Source of the DNA: Paractinoplanes aksuensis | Lineage (GTDB): Bacteria > Actinomycetota > Actinomycetes > Mycobacteriales > Micromonosporaceae | Length of the DNA stretch: 64,000 bases | Direction of reading: 5' to 3' | Assembly: GCF_024137025.1 (NCBI RefSeq) | Contig: NZ_JAMYJR010000038.1 | Coordinates: forward strand, 151,564 to 215,563 | Part shown: positions 35,493-43,359 of the stretch, piece by piece | Position numbering within the stretch: the stretch's first letter is position 1 | Layout of the letters: each line of letters opens with the position of its first letter | Notes under the pieces: model-generated | Seen by the model: the letters and a program-made list of their open reading frames with translations, nothing else | Databases searched by the model: none | Told to the model about the DNA's origin: nothing | Position numbers and translations under genes: made by a program

Positions 35493-35606
35493 TTCCGGCT
35501 GCTGGTCACCGGGACGCCACACAGCCAGAGCCTTGCCGACCTTCGGCGCGGTCAGCTTCGGTACCTGAAGTCGTCGGCGGCTTTCACCCAGTGCGTCGGA
35601 GAGCGC

Positions 35607-35807
35607 TTGAAGGCCTGGTGGTCGATGATTGAGGGCATGTCGTTACCGGGTTTGGACCCTGATGAGTACCCGCCGATCGATCCCGACGAGCCTGCCCCGG
35701 ACGACGCCGGCGAATTGCTGCCGGATACTCCGGATGATCTGCCGGAGGCTCCCGTCGAACCGCTACCTGATGATGGCGAGGAAGGTGGCGTACGGGAACC
35801 CGCGTAG
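35607..35807 (+). CDS. Small acidic, proline-rich hypothetical protein
   Basis: A 66-codon frame (or 56 from ATG 35637) dominated by Asp, Glu and Pro (PDEYPPIDPDEPAPDDAGEL). No domain or signal peptide. Its 3' end overlaps the convergent SARP-like gene by 45 bp. It fills most of the 270-bp gap after the CheW gene. The composition is unusual but could arise by chance in GC-rich DNA, so the call is weak. Confidence 0.3.
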   Translation: MKAWWSMIEGMSLPGLDPDEYPPIDPDEPAPDDAGELLPDTPDDLPEAPVEPLPDDGEEGGVREPA

Positions 35808-36461
35808 CGGCGAGGCATCCGGATCCGCCGCTATCTGGGGCATCCGCTCCGGCCGGCGCAGCCGTTCGTACAGGTCGGTCGTCTCGGCGGCCGGGCGCAC
35901 TCGCAGGTCGGCCCAGAGCGTCGTGACCAGCTGCCGGTATTGCAGCAGGGCCAGATGGCGCAGGCCGGTACGCGCGTAGCACAGCATCAGCGCGCGGTGG
36001 ACGTCCTCGTTGCACGGGTCCTCGGCCAGGATCCGCCGGGCCAGGGTCGCGGCGGCACCGTGCTCGCCCCGCCCGGTGCAGAGCAGCACGAGGCGGCTCT
36101 GCGCCTCCACCGCGAGGGCGTGCAGCGCCGCCCGCCGGGGCGCGGCCCATTCCGCGTACGGCCGGTCCCGGGCGATCCGGTACGCCTCGCCGCACCGCTC
36201 GACCACCGGCTCGGCCGCCGCGGCCCGCAGCGTCTTGCGCACCCCGGCCAGCAGCACGTGCAGCCGGCTACGCCCGGCCGTCGGCCGGGCCCGCGGCCAG
36301 AACGTGTCGATCAGGACGTCCCGCGGGACCGGCGCGTCCGGGTGTAACAGCAGGTAGACGACCAGATCCCGGCCGTGCCGGCTGGACGTCTCGACGAGCC
36401 GGCCGTTGACGATCACCCGCACGTCACCGAGCAGGAATGCCCTTACCCGAATCCCATGCAT
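35763..36461 (-). CDS. Small SARP-like (BTAD) regulator, apparently internally deleted
   Basis: A 232-aa protein from ATG 36461 (frame open to 36557). The winged helix is at about residues 5-85 (FLLGDVRVIVNGRLVETSSR, YLLLHPDAPVPRDVLIDTFW, SRLHVLLAGVRKTL). The C-terminal part is a bacterial transcriptional activation domain (YAEWAAPRRAALHALAVEAQ, LAEDPCNEDVHRALMLCYAR). Between GEAYRIA and RDRPYAEW about 45 residues normally present in this family are missing (the DVDxF and GDLL part). The frame is kept. It lacks the ATPase/TPR parts of the two large SARPs. It may be a streamlined regulator or a damaged one. No partner gene is obvious. Confidence 0.65.
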   Translation of the reverse strand: MHGIRVRAFLLGDVRVIVNGRLVETSSRHGRDLVVYLLLHPDAPVPRDVLIDTFWPRARPTAGRSRLHVLLAGVRKTLRAAAAEPVVERCGEAYRIARDRPYAEWAAPRRAALHALAVEAQSRLVLLCTGRGEHGAAATLARRILAEDPCNEDVHRALMLCYARTGLRHLALLQYRQLVTTLWADLRVRPAAETTDLYERLRRPERMPQIAADPDASPLRGFPYATFLAIIR

Positions 36462-36587
36462 GGTGGAAGGACCCGCCGCACCCTCGCCTGATACCGCGAG
36501 CGTCGTTGATCGGCCACGATGACCCGATAGAACTTTTCCGGCCGGACTGTCGATCACGGCGAACCGGATCGTCGTGAGGGGCGGGGT

Positions 36588-37001
36588 TCACGGCTTGCCC
36601 GCCGGGATCAGGTCGGCCAGCAGTGCCTCGATGCGGGTCTTGATCTCGTCGCGAATCGGGCGGACGGCCTCGACGCCCTGCCCGGCCGGGTCTTCCAGCT
36701 TCCAGTCCTCGTAGCGTCGGCCGGGGAAGATCGGGCAGGCGTCGCCGCAGCCCATGGTGATGATGACGTCGGAGTCCTGGGCGACCTCGTACTCGAGGAT
36801 CTTGGGTTTCTGGTCGGTGAGGTCGATGCCGACCTCGCGCATGGCTTCGACGGCGGCCGGGTTGATGGTCTCGGCGGGGGCGGAGCCGGCGGAGCGGACT
36901 TCGACGGCGTCGCCGGCGAGGTGGCGGAGCCATCCCGCGGCCATCTGGGAGCGGCCGGCGTTGTGGACGCAGACGAACAGGACGCTGGGTTTGTCGGTCA
37001 C
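36588..37001 (-). CDS. arsC: Arsenate reductase, mycothiol-dependent low-MW phosphatase type
   Basis: A 137-aa protein starting at GTG 37001, whose stretch overlaps the aquaporin stop (GTGA). The phosphatase loop CVHNAGRS holds Cys11 and Arg17 near the N-terminus, as in Corynebacterium-type ArsC1/C2, which join arsenate to mycothiol for reduction by mycoredoxin. The DACPIFPGRRYEDWKLEDPA segment near the C-terminus supplies the general acid Asp region. It is the last gene of a minus-strand run (arsR, arsR-arsC fusion, aquaporin, arsC). Its product arsenite would exit through the adjacent channel. Confidence 0.9.
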   Translation of the reverse strand: MTDKPSVLFVCVHNAGRSQMAAGWLRHLAGDAVEVRSAGSAPAETINPAAVEAMREVGIDLTDQKPKILEYEVAQDSDVIITMGCGDACPIFPGRRYEDWKLEDPAGQGVEAVRPIRDEIKTRIEALLADLIPAGKP

Positions 37002-37729
37002 GAGCTGAGCCTTTCGGTGGGTACGACGATGTCGTCGGCGGCCTGTCCGACGTTCGGATAGAGGGCGAGCAACAGCCCGGCGCCAACGAGCAGGCCGATG
37101 ATCTGGGCGATGACGAAACCGGGCACCGAGGCGGGTGCGATGCCGGCGAAGGTGTCGGTGAAGGCACGGCCGACGGTGACCGCGGGGTTGGCGAAGCTGG
37201 TGCTGCTGGTGAACCAGTACGCGGCGCCGATGTAGGCGCCCACAGCCGCGGGCGCCACCGGGGCGCGGCCGGAGCGGGCGAGCGCGAATATCAGCAGCAG
37301 CAGGCCGGCGGTCGCGACGACCTCGCCCAGCCACAGGTGACCCGCGGAGCGGTCCTTTGTCGAGAAGGTCACCGGGGCCAGGTCGAACATCAGGTTGGCC
37401 AGCACCGAACCGGCGATCGCCCCGGCGGTCTGCGCGGCGACGTAGCCCCCGAGATCGGCGGCGGTCAGGCCGGTGCCGGTGCGGCGGCCGAGAAACCAGT
37501 CGGCCGCGGAAACGACTGGGTTGAAGTGGGCGCCGGAGACCGGGCCGAAGGTCAGGATCAGCGCGCCGAGCGCGAACGCCGTGGCGACGGAGTTCTCGAG
37601 CAACTGCAGACCGACGTCGTCCGAGGACAGGGTGGTGGCCATGATGCCGGAGCCGACTACGGCGGTGACCAGCAACGCCGTACCGAGGAACTCGGCCAGC
37701 AGGCGGCGCCAGGCCGCGATGGGGTGCAT
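36998..37729 (-). CDS. MIP-family aquaglyceroporin, likely arsenite channel (AqpS-like)
   Basis: A 243-aa inner-membrane channel with six predicted helices and two half-helix loops. The first signature is NPV (AHFNPVVS) in place of NPA and the second is NPA (FANPAVTVGRAF), with the selectivity Arg kept. It lies between arsC and the ArsR-ArsC fusion on one transcript. In Sinorhizobium an aquaglyceroporin (AqpS) replaces the Acr3/ArsB pump and lets arsenite made by ArsC flow out; the same role is likely here, since no Acr3 or ArsB gene is in the island. Function is inferred from context. Confidence 0.88.
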   Translation of the reverse strand: MHPIAAWRRLLAEFLGTALLVTAVVGSGIMATTLSSDDVGLQLLENSVATAFALGALILTFGPVSGAHFNPVVSAADWFLGRRTGTGLTAADLGGYVAAQTAGAIAGSVLANLMFDLAPVTFSTKDRSAGHLWLGEVVATAGLLLLIFALARSGRAPVAPAAVGAYIGAAYWFTSSTSFANPAVTVGRAFTDTFAGIAPASVPGFVIAQIIGLLVGAGLLLALYPNVGQAADDIVVPTERLSS

Positions 37730-37777
37730 GAGTGCGGAACTCCGGTTTCTGCGCAGCCGAACCGAGAGGTGGACCTG

Positions 37778-38467
37778 TCAGTTCTGCTTCGGGATGTGCG
37801 GAACGGCGGGCGCAACGCGGTCGATGCGCTGGGCCAGGTCGGTGTAGGCGGCCTCGAACGCGGCGTCGGTGTTGACCTGGACCGGGTCGGGCACGGACCA
37901 ATGCAGCCGGGGGCGTACGGGGCCGGTGAGGTCTTCGTGGGCGTTGTCGCAGACGGCGATGACCAGGTCGCCGTCGTGCACGACGGCGGAGACGTTCGCG
38001 GTGCCGGCCGGGTCGAGGTGCAGGCCGTGCCGGTGGGCGATCTTGATGGCGCGTGGGTGCACGCGGTTGGCGGGTTTGGTGCCGGCCGAGGTGACCGTGC
38101 CGCCGACGCGGTCGCGCCAGAGCGCGGCGGCGAGCTGAGAGCGGGCGGAGTTGTGGGTGCAGACGAACACCACGCGCCCGGTGTCCTGCAACGGGGGCGG
38201 GGTGAGCGAGGCCAGTGCTTCGGGCTGCAGCCGCAGGTACGTACGGCGGCGATCGCCTTCGGAGCGGGTCCGCACGATCAGGCCGGCTTCCTGCAGCACC
38301 TTGAGATGGTGCGCGACCAGGTTGGTCGGCATCGCGAGGTCCTGGCCGATCTCGCCGGGGGAGGCGTCGCCGAGGGTCAGAGTGTCGACGATCGCCAGCC
38401 GCGCCTGGTCGCCCAGCGCGGCGTGGATACGCGCCCGCGTCTGCAGGGAGGAAGCATCACCGTTCAT
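37778..38467 (-). CDS. ArsR-family repressor fused to an arsenate reductase-like phosphatase
   Basis: A 229-aa two-domain protein from ATG 38467. Residues ~8-95 form an ArsR winged helix (HAALGDQARLAIVDTLTLGD, ASPGEIGQDLAMPTNLVAHH, LKVLQEAGLIVRTRSEGDRR). Residues ~97-229 form a low-MW phosphatase domain with the P-loop VCTHNSARSQLAAALW (CxxNxxRS). No classic ELCVCDL metal site is in the HTH part. Such fusions occur in actinobacterial ars loci and may couple sensing to reduction. It is followed 48 nt later by the aquaporin gene. Confidence 0.87.
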   Translation of the reverse strand: MNGDASSLQTRARIHAALGDQARLAIVDTLTLGDASPGEIGQDLAMPTNLVAHHLKVLQEAGLIVRTRSEGDRRRTYLRLQPEALASLTPPPLQDTGRVVFVCTHNSARSQLAAALWRDRVGGTVTSAGTKPANRVHPRAIKIAHRHGLHLDPAGTANVSAVVHDGDLVIAVCDNAHEDLTGPVRPRLHWSVPDPVQVNTDAAFEAAYTDLAQRIDRVAPAVPHIPKQN

Positions 38468-38499
38468 TGAGTCAATTTTGGTTGAGCTTTCCTGCCTCG

Positions 38500-38895
38500 T
38501 CAAGCGGGCCCCTTGACTGTGATCGCGCCCACTTGGTCCGCGATGTCGAGCAGCGCCGACAGCCGGCGCATCAGCGCAGGCACGGGGCGGTAGTAGACCC
38601 AGCTCGCGCGACGTTCGGCAGTGACCAGGCCGGATTCTTTGAGCACCTTGAGGTGGTGCGAGATGGTCGGGCCGGAAATCGCGAACGCGGGCGTCAGGTC
38701 GCAGACGCAGATCTCGCCGCCGGGCGCGGACGCGATCATCGACATCAGCTGCAGGCGGATCGGGTCACCGAGCGCCTTGAAGGCCTGCGCAAGGCTGCCC
38801 GCGGCCTCGGCCGGGATCCGGCTCTGTGCCATCGGCGCGCAGCACGCGGCGGCGCTCGGGTCGGCGACGGCGAGGGGCGCAGCTGGTTTCGACAT
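38500..38895 (-). CDS. arsR: ArsR-family arsenic-responsive repressor
   Basis: A 131-aa repressor. The winged helix is at about residues 30-105 (AQAFKALGDPIRLQLMSMIA, DLTPAFAISGPTISHHLKVL). Likely As(III) ligands are the Cys pair in EICVCDLTPA and the N-terminal Cys pair in AACCAP, as in Corynebacterium-type ArsR. ATG 38895 was chosen because upstream codons (to 38946) read through a palindromic operator-like sequence. It leads the minus-strand ars run and is divergent from the truncated arsR/arsN1/arsO run. Likely autoregulates and controls both directions. Confidence 0.88.
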   Translation of the reverse strand: MSKPAAPLAVADPSAAACCAPMAQSRIPAEAAGSLAQAFKALGDPIRLQLMSMIASAPGGEICVCDLTPAFAISGPTISHHLKVLKESGLVTAERRASWVYYRPVPALMRRLSALLDIADQVGAITVKGPA

Positions 38896-39019
38896 GCTTC
38901 GAGGTTGACAGATGTCGAAACCGCGTGCAAGGTTCGGTTTAGACAAACGTCAAGTTCGACAGAATTCGAATCCGCTTCAGTTTCGGCACAGCCCCGCACC
39001 GAGGGAGGAACCACGAGGA
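38896..39019. promoter_or_regulatory. Divergent ars promoter with ArsR-type dyads
   Basis: This AT-richer 124-bp gap contains two near-palindromes. One is TTGACAGATGTCGAA at 38905-38919; the other is TTCGACAGAATTCGAA at 38955-38970. Both fit the loose TTGACA/TGTCAA-like dyads bound by ArsR proteins. They lie between the divergent arsR genes, where repression in both directions would be expected. Operator function is inferred. Confidence 0.55.
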
Positions 39020-39169
39020 ATGGTGACCGACCTACTCGACCGGGCGACGGCGGAGGAGTACGCGTCCTGGTTCCGGGCACTGGCCGACCCGGGCCGGGTG
39101 CAGATCGTGGAGTACCTGGCCCGGCGAGCCCGGCCGATTAGCGTGGGCGCGATCGGGGACAGCGCGTGA
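39020..39169 (+). pseudogene. Truncated ArsR-family N-terminus ahead of arsN1
   Basis: A 49-codon frame starting MVTDLLDRATAEEYASWFRA and reaching RRARPISVGAIGDSA. It matches the first half of an ArsR winged helix, then stops before the recognition helix. Its stop overlaps the GTG of arsN1 (GTGA). Full ArsR proteins of this type continue with a DNA-reading helix and wing, so DNA binding should be lost. Either it is a remnant that now serves as a translational leader, or a deletion has fused it to arsN1. Ribosome site GAGGAACC is weak. Confidence 0.6.
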
Positions 39170-39663
39170 TCATCCGCCCGATGCGCGTCGACGATGCCGA
39201 CGCTGTACTGGCCATCTATCAGGCTGGGATGGACGGCGGCAACGCCAGTTTCGAGCACACCGCACCCGCCTGGGCCGCCTTCGACGCCGGCAAACTGCCC
39301 GGCCACCGATTCGTCGCCGTCGACGAGGCCGACACGGTGCTTGGCTGGGTGGCCATCTCCGCAGTGTCGGCCCGCGCGGTGTACGCCGGGGTCGTCGAAC
39401 ACTCTGTCTACGTCGATCCCGCGGCCCGTGGCCGAGGTGTCGGCACAGCACTTCTGCGGGCGCTGATCGCTTCGACCGAGGCGGCCGGCATCTGGACCAT
39501 CCAATCCGGGATCTTCCCGGAGAACACCGCCAGCCTCGCCCTGCACCAGGCATGCGGATTCCGCACCCTCGGTGTCCGCGAACGGGTGGGCCGGCACCAA
39601 AGCCAACGCAACCGCTGGCGCGACGTCGTCTTCATCGAACGCCGCAGCCCGATCATCGATTAG
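39166..39663 (+). CDS. arsN1: ArsN1-type GNAT N-acetyltransferase
   Basis: A 165-aa acetyltransferase close to phosphinothricin acetyltransferases. Key segments are IRPMRVDDADAVLAIYQAGM, GVVEHSVYVDPAARGRGVGT (the acetyl-CoA RGRGVG loop), AAGIWTIQSGIFPENTASLA and the closing WRDVVFIERRSP. ArsN1 proteins acetylate the alpha-amino group of arsinothricin, an organoarsenical antibiotic, giving resistance; they occur in ars operons, as here. GTG 39166 overlaps the truncated arsR stop. The next gene starts 11 nt after its stop, with AGGAGC between. Confidence 0.88.
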   Translation: MIIRPMRVDDADAVLAIYQAGMDGGNASFEHTAPAWAAFDAGKLPGHRFVAVDEADTVLGWVAISAVSARAVYAGVVEHSVYVDPAARGRGVGTALLRALIASTEAAGIWTIQSGIFPENTASLALHQACGFRTLGVRERVGRHQSQRNRWRDVVFIERRSPIID

Positions 39664-39674
39664 GAGCCTCTCGC

Positions 39675-41081
39675 ATGACCCAGCTCGGCCAGCTACCCGT
39701 GGCAGTCATCGGCGCCGGGCCCGTGGGCCTGGCCGCTGCCGCCCACCTCGCCGACCGCGGCATCCCGTTCGTCGTGCTCGAGGCCGGCGAGAGCCCCGCC
39801 GCGGCCGTCCGCCAATGGGGACACGTACGGCTGTTCTCCCCGTGGCGCTACAACATCGACGCCGCAGCCGCCCGGCTGTTGATCGACGCCGGTTGGGTGC
39901 GCCCGGACGACGACAAACTGCCCACCGGAGCCCAACTCGCTGCTGAATACCTGCAGCCGCTGGCCGACCTGCCCGCCCTCAAGCCTCATGTGCGCTACGA
40001 CGCCCGCGTCGTCGCGGTCACCCGGCTCGGCCTCGACCGCCTGCGCAGTGCCGGCCGCGCCGAGGCCCCGTACCTGATCCGGCTGGCCAACGGCGAAGAC
40101 GTGCTGGCCCGTACGGTGATCGACGCCGCCGGCACCTGGGACACCCCCAACGTGCTCGGCGCCGCCGGCATCGCCGCCCACGGCGAGAGCGAAGCACAAG
40201 CGTGCGTGGAAAGCGCCCTGCCCGACGTGCCCGGGCGAGACCGCGACCGCTTCGAAGGGCAGCGGGTTCTCGTGGTCGGCGCGGGGCACTCCGCGGCCAA
40301 CACGCTGCTCTATCTGACCGAGCTGCCCGGAACCACGGTGACCTGGGCGATCCGTGCGGCCTCACCTGCGCGTACTTACGGTGGCGAGTCGGCCGACGCG
40401 CTGCCCGCCCGCGGCCTGCTCGGCTCCCGGCTGCGCGAGCACGTCGAGTCCGGCACCATCACGCTGCTCACCGGCTTCAGCGTCCAGGCGGTCAGCGCGG
40501 GCCCGGCCGGTGTCGAGGTCTCCGACGGCGCTCGCAGCGTGACCGTCGACCGGATCGTGTCGGCCACCGGGTTCCGCCCCGACCACGGCATTGTCTCGGA
40601 ACTGCGGCTCGACCTCGACCCGGTCATGGGCTCGACCCGGGCTCTCGCTCCGCTGATCGACCCGAACGAGCACTCCTGCGGCACCGTTCCGCCGCACGGC
40701 GTCGACGAACTGACTCACCCCGAGCCCGGCTACTACGCGATCGGTTCCAAGTCGTACGGCCGGGCCCCGACCTTCCTGATGGCCACCGGCTACGAGCAGG
40801 CCCGCTCGGTGGTCGCCGCTATCGACGGCGACTGGGCGGCTGCCCGCGACGTCCAGCTCGACCTGCCCGAGACCGGAGTCTGCAGCAGCAATGTGCCGCT
40901 CGATGCGGACAGCATCACCGCCGAAGCCGGCGGCTGCTGCGGTGCCCCCGCCGAGGCCGAACTGGTAGCTGCGGGTCGCGGCCTGGCCACCGGCGTCTCC
41001 GGCGGACTGGTGCGGGCCCCGCTCACAGTGATCACCGCACCGGCCGGCCAGCAGGAGCAGACCGGCGGTTGCTGCAGCTGA
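39675..41081 (+). CDS. arsO: FAD-dependent oxidoreductase of ars operons (ArsO-like)
   Basis: A 468-aa flavoprotein monooxygenase-like enzyme. The FAD motif is VAVIGAGPVGLAAAAHLADR at residues 9-28 and a second NAD(P)-binding motif VLVVGAGHSAANTLLYL lies near 200. An ATGFRPDH segment near 300 is typical of flavin monooxygenases. The C-terminus is Cys-rich: GGCCGAP and a final GGCCS, reminiscent of thiol sites that could bind arsenic. ATG 39675 is preceded by AGGAGC. Together with arsN1 it suggests handling of organic or thio-arsenicals. The chemistry of ArsO proteins is not settled, so the symbol is by context. Confidence 0.82.
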   Translation: MTQLGQLPVAVIGAGPVGLAAAAHLADRGIPFVVLEAGESPAAAVRQWGHVRLFSPWRYNIDAAAARLLIDAGWVRPDDDKLPTGAQLAAEYLQPLADLPALKPHVRYDARVVAVTRLGLDRLRSAGRAEAPYLIRLANGEDVLARTVIDAAGTWDTPNVLGAAGIAAHGESEAQACVESALPDVPGRDRDRFEGQRVLVVGAGHSAANTLLYLTELPGTTVTWAIRAASPARTYGGESADALPARGLLGSRLREHVESGTITLLTGFSVQAVSAGPAGVEVSDGARSVTVDRIVSATGFRPDHGIVSELRLDLDPVMGSTRALAPLIDPNEHSCGTVPPHGVDELTHPEPGYYAIGSKSYGRAPTFLMATGYEQARSVVAAIDGDWAAARDVQLDLPETGVCSSNVPLDADSITAEAGGCCGAPAEAELVAAGRGLATGVSGGLVRAPLTVITAPAGQQEQTGGCCS

Positions 41082-41091
41082 TGCTCGGATC

Positions 41092-43359
41092 TCAGGCAGA
41101 GATGTGGTTGAGGCTGAAGGCAGGGTGGTAGGCCGCGACGGCCTCCGGTGGAAGCGGGCGGGCGTAGAAGTAGCCCTGGGCGAAGCGGTAGCCGAGGCGG
41201 TGCAGCTCGGCCGCCTGTTCGGCGGTCTCGACGCCTTCGGCGACGGCGCGCAGGTTCATGCCCTGGCAGATGCCGATGAGCGCAGCCGCCACGACGGCCT
41301 GCTGGCTGTTCGCGGTGATGTCGTCGACGAAGGATTTGTCGACCTTGAGGATGTCGGCGGGGCAGGTGCGCAGCAGGCCGAGCGAGGAATGGCCGGTGCC
41401 GAAATCGTCAAGGGCGATCTTGACGCCGAGAGCGGCGATGGCCCGGAGCTCGTCCAGGGCCGTGCCGCCGTCGAAAACAGCGGTTTCGGTGACCTCGACG
41501 GTGAGTGTGGGCGCAGCCAGTCCGGTACGCCGCAGGATCGTGTCCACCTCGCCGGCGAAGCCTGCCTCGCGGAGCTGCCGGGCGGAGACGTTCACGGTGA
41601 CCGTTCGCGGTGCGGCGTCGCCCAGTTCGTGTTGCCAGCGGACTGCCTGTCGGCACGCCTGCTCGAGGATCCAGGCCCCGAGGGGCACGATCAGGCCGGT
41701 GCTCTCGGCGGCCGGGATGAACACACCCGGGCCGATCGGGCCGCGCTCCGGGTGGGTCCAGCGGACCAGTGCCTCCACCCCGAACAACTCGCCGTCGGGC
41801 ATGGTGACGATCGGCTGATACAGCAGGTGCAGCTGCTCGGTGTCGAGTGCGGTGCGCAGGTCGGCCGCCAGCCGGGACAGCTCAGCAGTGCGCTGGTCCA
41901 TCTGCTCGGTGTAGATCACATGCCGGCCTTTGCCCTGGCTCTTCGCTTCGTACATCGCCACGTCGGCGCGGCGTAGCAGGTCACCGGCGGTGTCACCGGC
42001 TACGGCCGGGGCCAGACCGATGCTCGCCTCGACGACCAGGTCGTGGCCCTCGGCGTGCAACGGCCGGCGCAGCAGGGCAGCGATCGCGCTCAGGGTGCAG
42101 GCGTGGTCGCCGCGCAGCAGCAGCGCGTACTCGTCGCCGCCGAGCCGGGCCAGCAGGCTGCCGGTCGGCAACTGCGCCGCGAGCCGCTGTCCGACGGCGG
42201 TGAGCAGGGCGTCGCCGACCGCGTGGCCGAGGTCGTCGTTGATGGCCTTGAAGTCGTCGAGGTCGATGATGGCGACGCTGACCTCGCCGGGATCGGTGGC
42301 CAGGGCGGCGGTGATCTCGCGGGTGAGCACCGAGCGGTTGGGCAGATCGGTGAGCGGGTCGTGGTCGGCTTGGTGACTCAGCGCGAGCTGGCGGATGTCG
42401 AGGTCGTCGAGCAACAGTGCGTTGTCGCGCAAGGCGACCAGCTGTCGCACCGCGACCAGCAGCGCCACCGTCACCGAACCGGCGGCGATGACCACGATGT
42501 CATCGGTGCGGTGCACCGCGCTGAACATCAGCAGGGCTCCGGTGGCCAGGACTGCCGCGTACGGCATGACGCTCGGCCGGCGCGACGACGGCCGGTGCGA
42601 TGGCAGGCCCGCTCGGGAGGCCCGGCGCTGTCGGTCCGCGGCCGCACAGACCAGCAGACAGGTGGTCGGGAGTAACACGTGCCCGGTGTTGATGTAGGGC
42701 CGGTCGGCCAGCAGCGGCGCCATCGCCCCGCCGCCGGCGCCGACCGCGCCGCACAGCGCCAGGATGTGCAGCGCCCGCCGGTCGATCGGGCCGGTGCCGG
42801 TGAAGGAGACTTTGACGAAGGCCAGCATGCCGATGATCGCCGCGGCGCCGACCACCACGACCGAGGCGGTGCCGGCCGCGCTGCCGTTGGTCCAGCTCTC
42901 CCAGCGGGGCAGGACCAGATGCCAGCACAGCGTGAGCACGGTGACGACCATGGTCGCGATGTCCAGGCCGAACCGGGTCCATTCCATGCGCGTGCGATGC
43001 GCGCCCGGGATGCGCAGCAGACCCAGCATCATCGCCAGCAGTCCGGCGATGTAGAGCATGGCGGTGAAGCCGCCGATCTGGCCACCGGTCTGTTCGCCGC
43101 TGTAGTAGTCACGGGCAGCGGAGACCGAGGCCAGCCCCATCCCGACCATGCCGGCCGACACGTACCGCCAGAAGGTGCGCCCGGCGGCGCCGGCCCGCCA
43201 GGCGGCGACGATGGCGATCGGAACAGCGAACAGAAGCAGGACCCAGCCCGCCGCCGGCGGTGTCGGACGGATCAGCCCGATCAGGAACCACACCCAGGCG
43301 ATCACATCCACGGCGATGGACGCGGTGAGTGTTCGGGTCAGTCCCCGTACCCTGTTCAC
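41092..43359 (-). CDS. Membrane GGDEF-EAL protein (cyclic di-GMP phosphodiesterase likely)
   Basis: A 755-aa protein from GTG 43359, which overlaps the upstream gene's TGA (GTGA). The first ~320 residues contain about eight or nine hydrophobic helices, an integral membrane sensor. GGDEF follows at about 330-490 with HDPLTDLPNR and a GGDEY signature; the RxxD inhibitory site is absent (PTGS at that place), so cyclase activity is doubtful. The EAL domain (about 505-745) has FGVEALVRW, LTVEVTETAV, ALDDFGTGHSSL, KVDKSFV and AEGVETAEQ, all expected for an active phosphodiesterase. It is coupled to a GGDEF protein and so could reverse its partner's product. Confidence 0.88.
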   Translation of the reverse strand: MNRVRGLTRTLTASIAVDVIAWVWFLIGLIRPTPPAAGWVLLLFAVPIAIVAAWRAGAAGRTFWRYVSAGMVGMGLASVSAARDYYSGEQTGGQIGGFTAMLYIAGLLAMMLGLLRIPGAHRTRMEWTRFGLDIATMVVTVLTLCWHLVLPRWESWTNGSAAGTASVVVVGAAAIIGMLAFVKVSFTGTGPIDRRALHILALCGAVGAGGGAMAPLLADRPYINTGHVLLPTTCLLVCAAADRQRRASRAGLPSHRPSSRRPSVMPYAAVLATGALLMFSAVHRTDDIVVIAAGSVTVALLVAVRQLVALRDNALLLDDLDIRQLALSHQADHDPLTDLPNRSVLTREITAALATDPGEVSVAIIDLDDFKAINDDLGHAVGDALLTAVGQRLAAQLPTGSLLARLGGDEYALLLRGDHACTLSAIAALLRRPLHAEGHDLVVEASIGLAPAVAGDTAGDLLRRADVAMYEAKSQGKGRHVIYTEQMDQRTAELSRLAADLRTALDTEQLHLLYQPIVTMPDGELFGVEALVRWTHPERGPIGPGVFIPAAESTGLIVPLGAWILEQACRQAVRWQHELGDAAPRTVTVNVSARQLREAGFAGEVDTILRRTGLAAPTLTVEVTETAVFDGGTALDELRAIAALGVKIALDDFGTGHSSLGLLRTCPADILKVDKSFVDDITANSQQAVVAAALIGICQGMNLRAVAEGVETAEQAAELHRLGYRFAQGYFYARPLPPEAVAAYHPAFSLNHISA

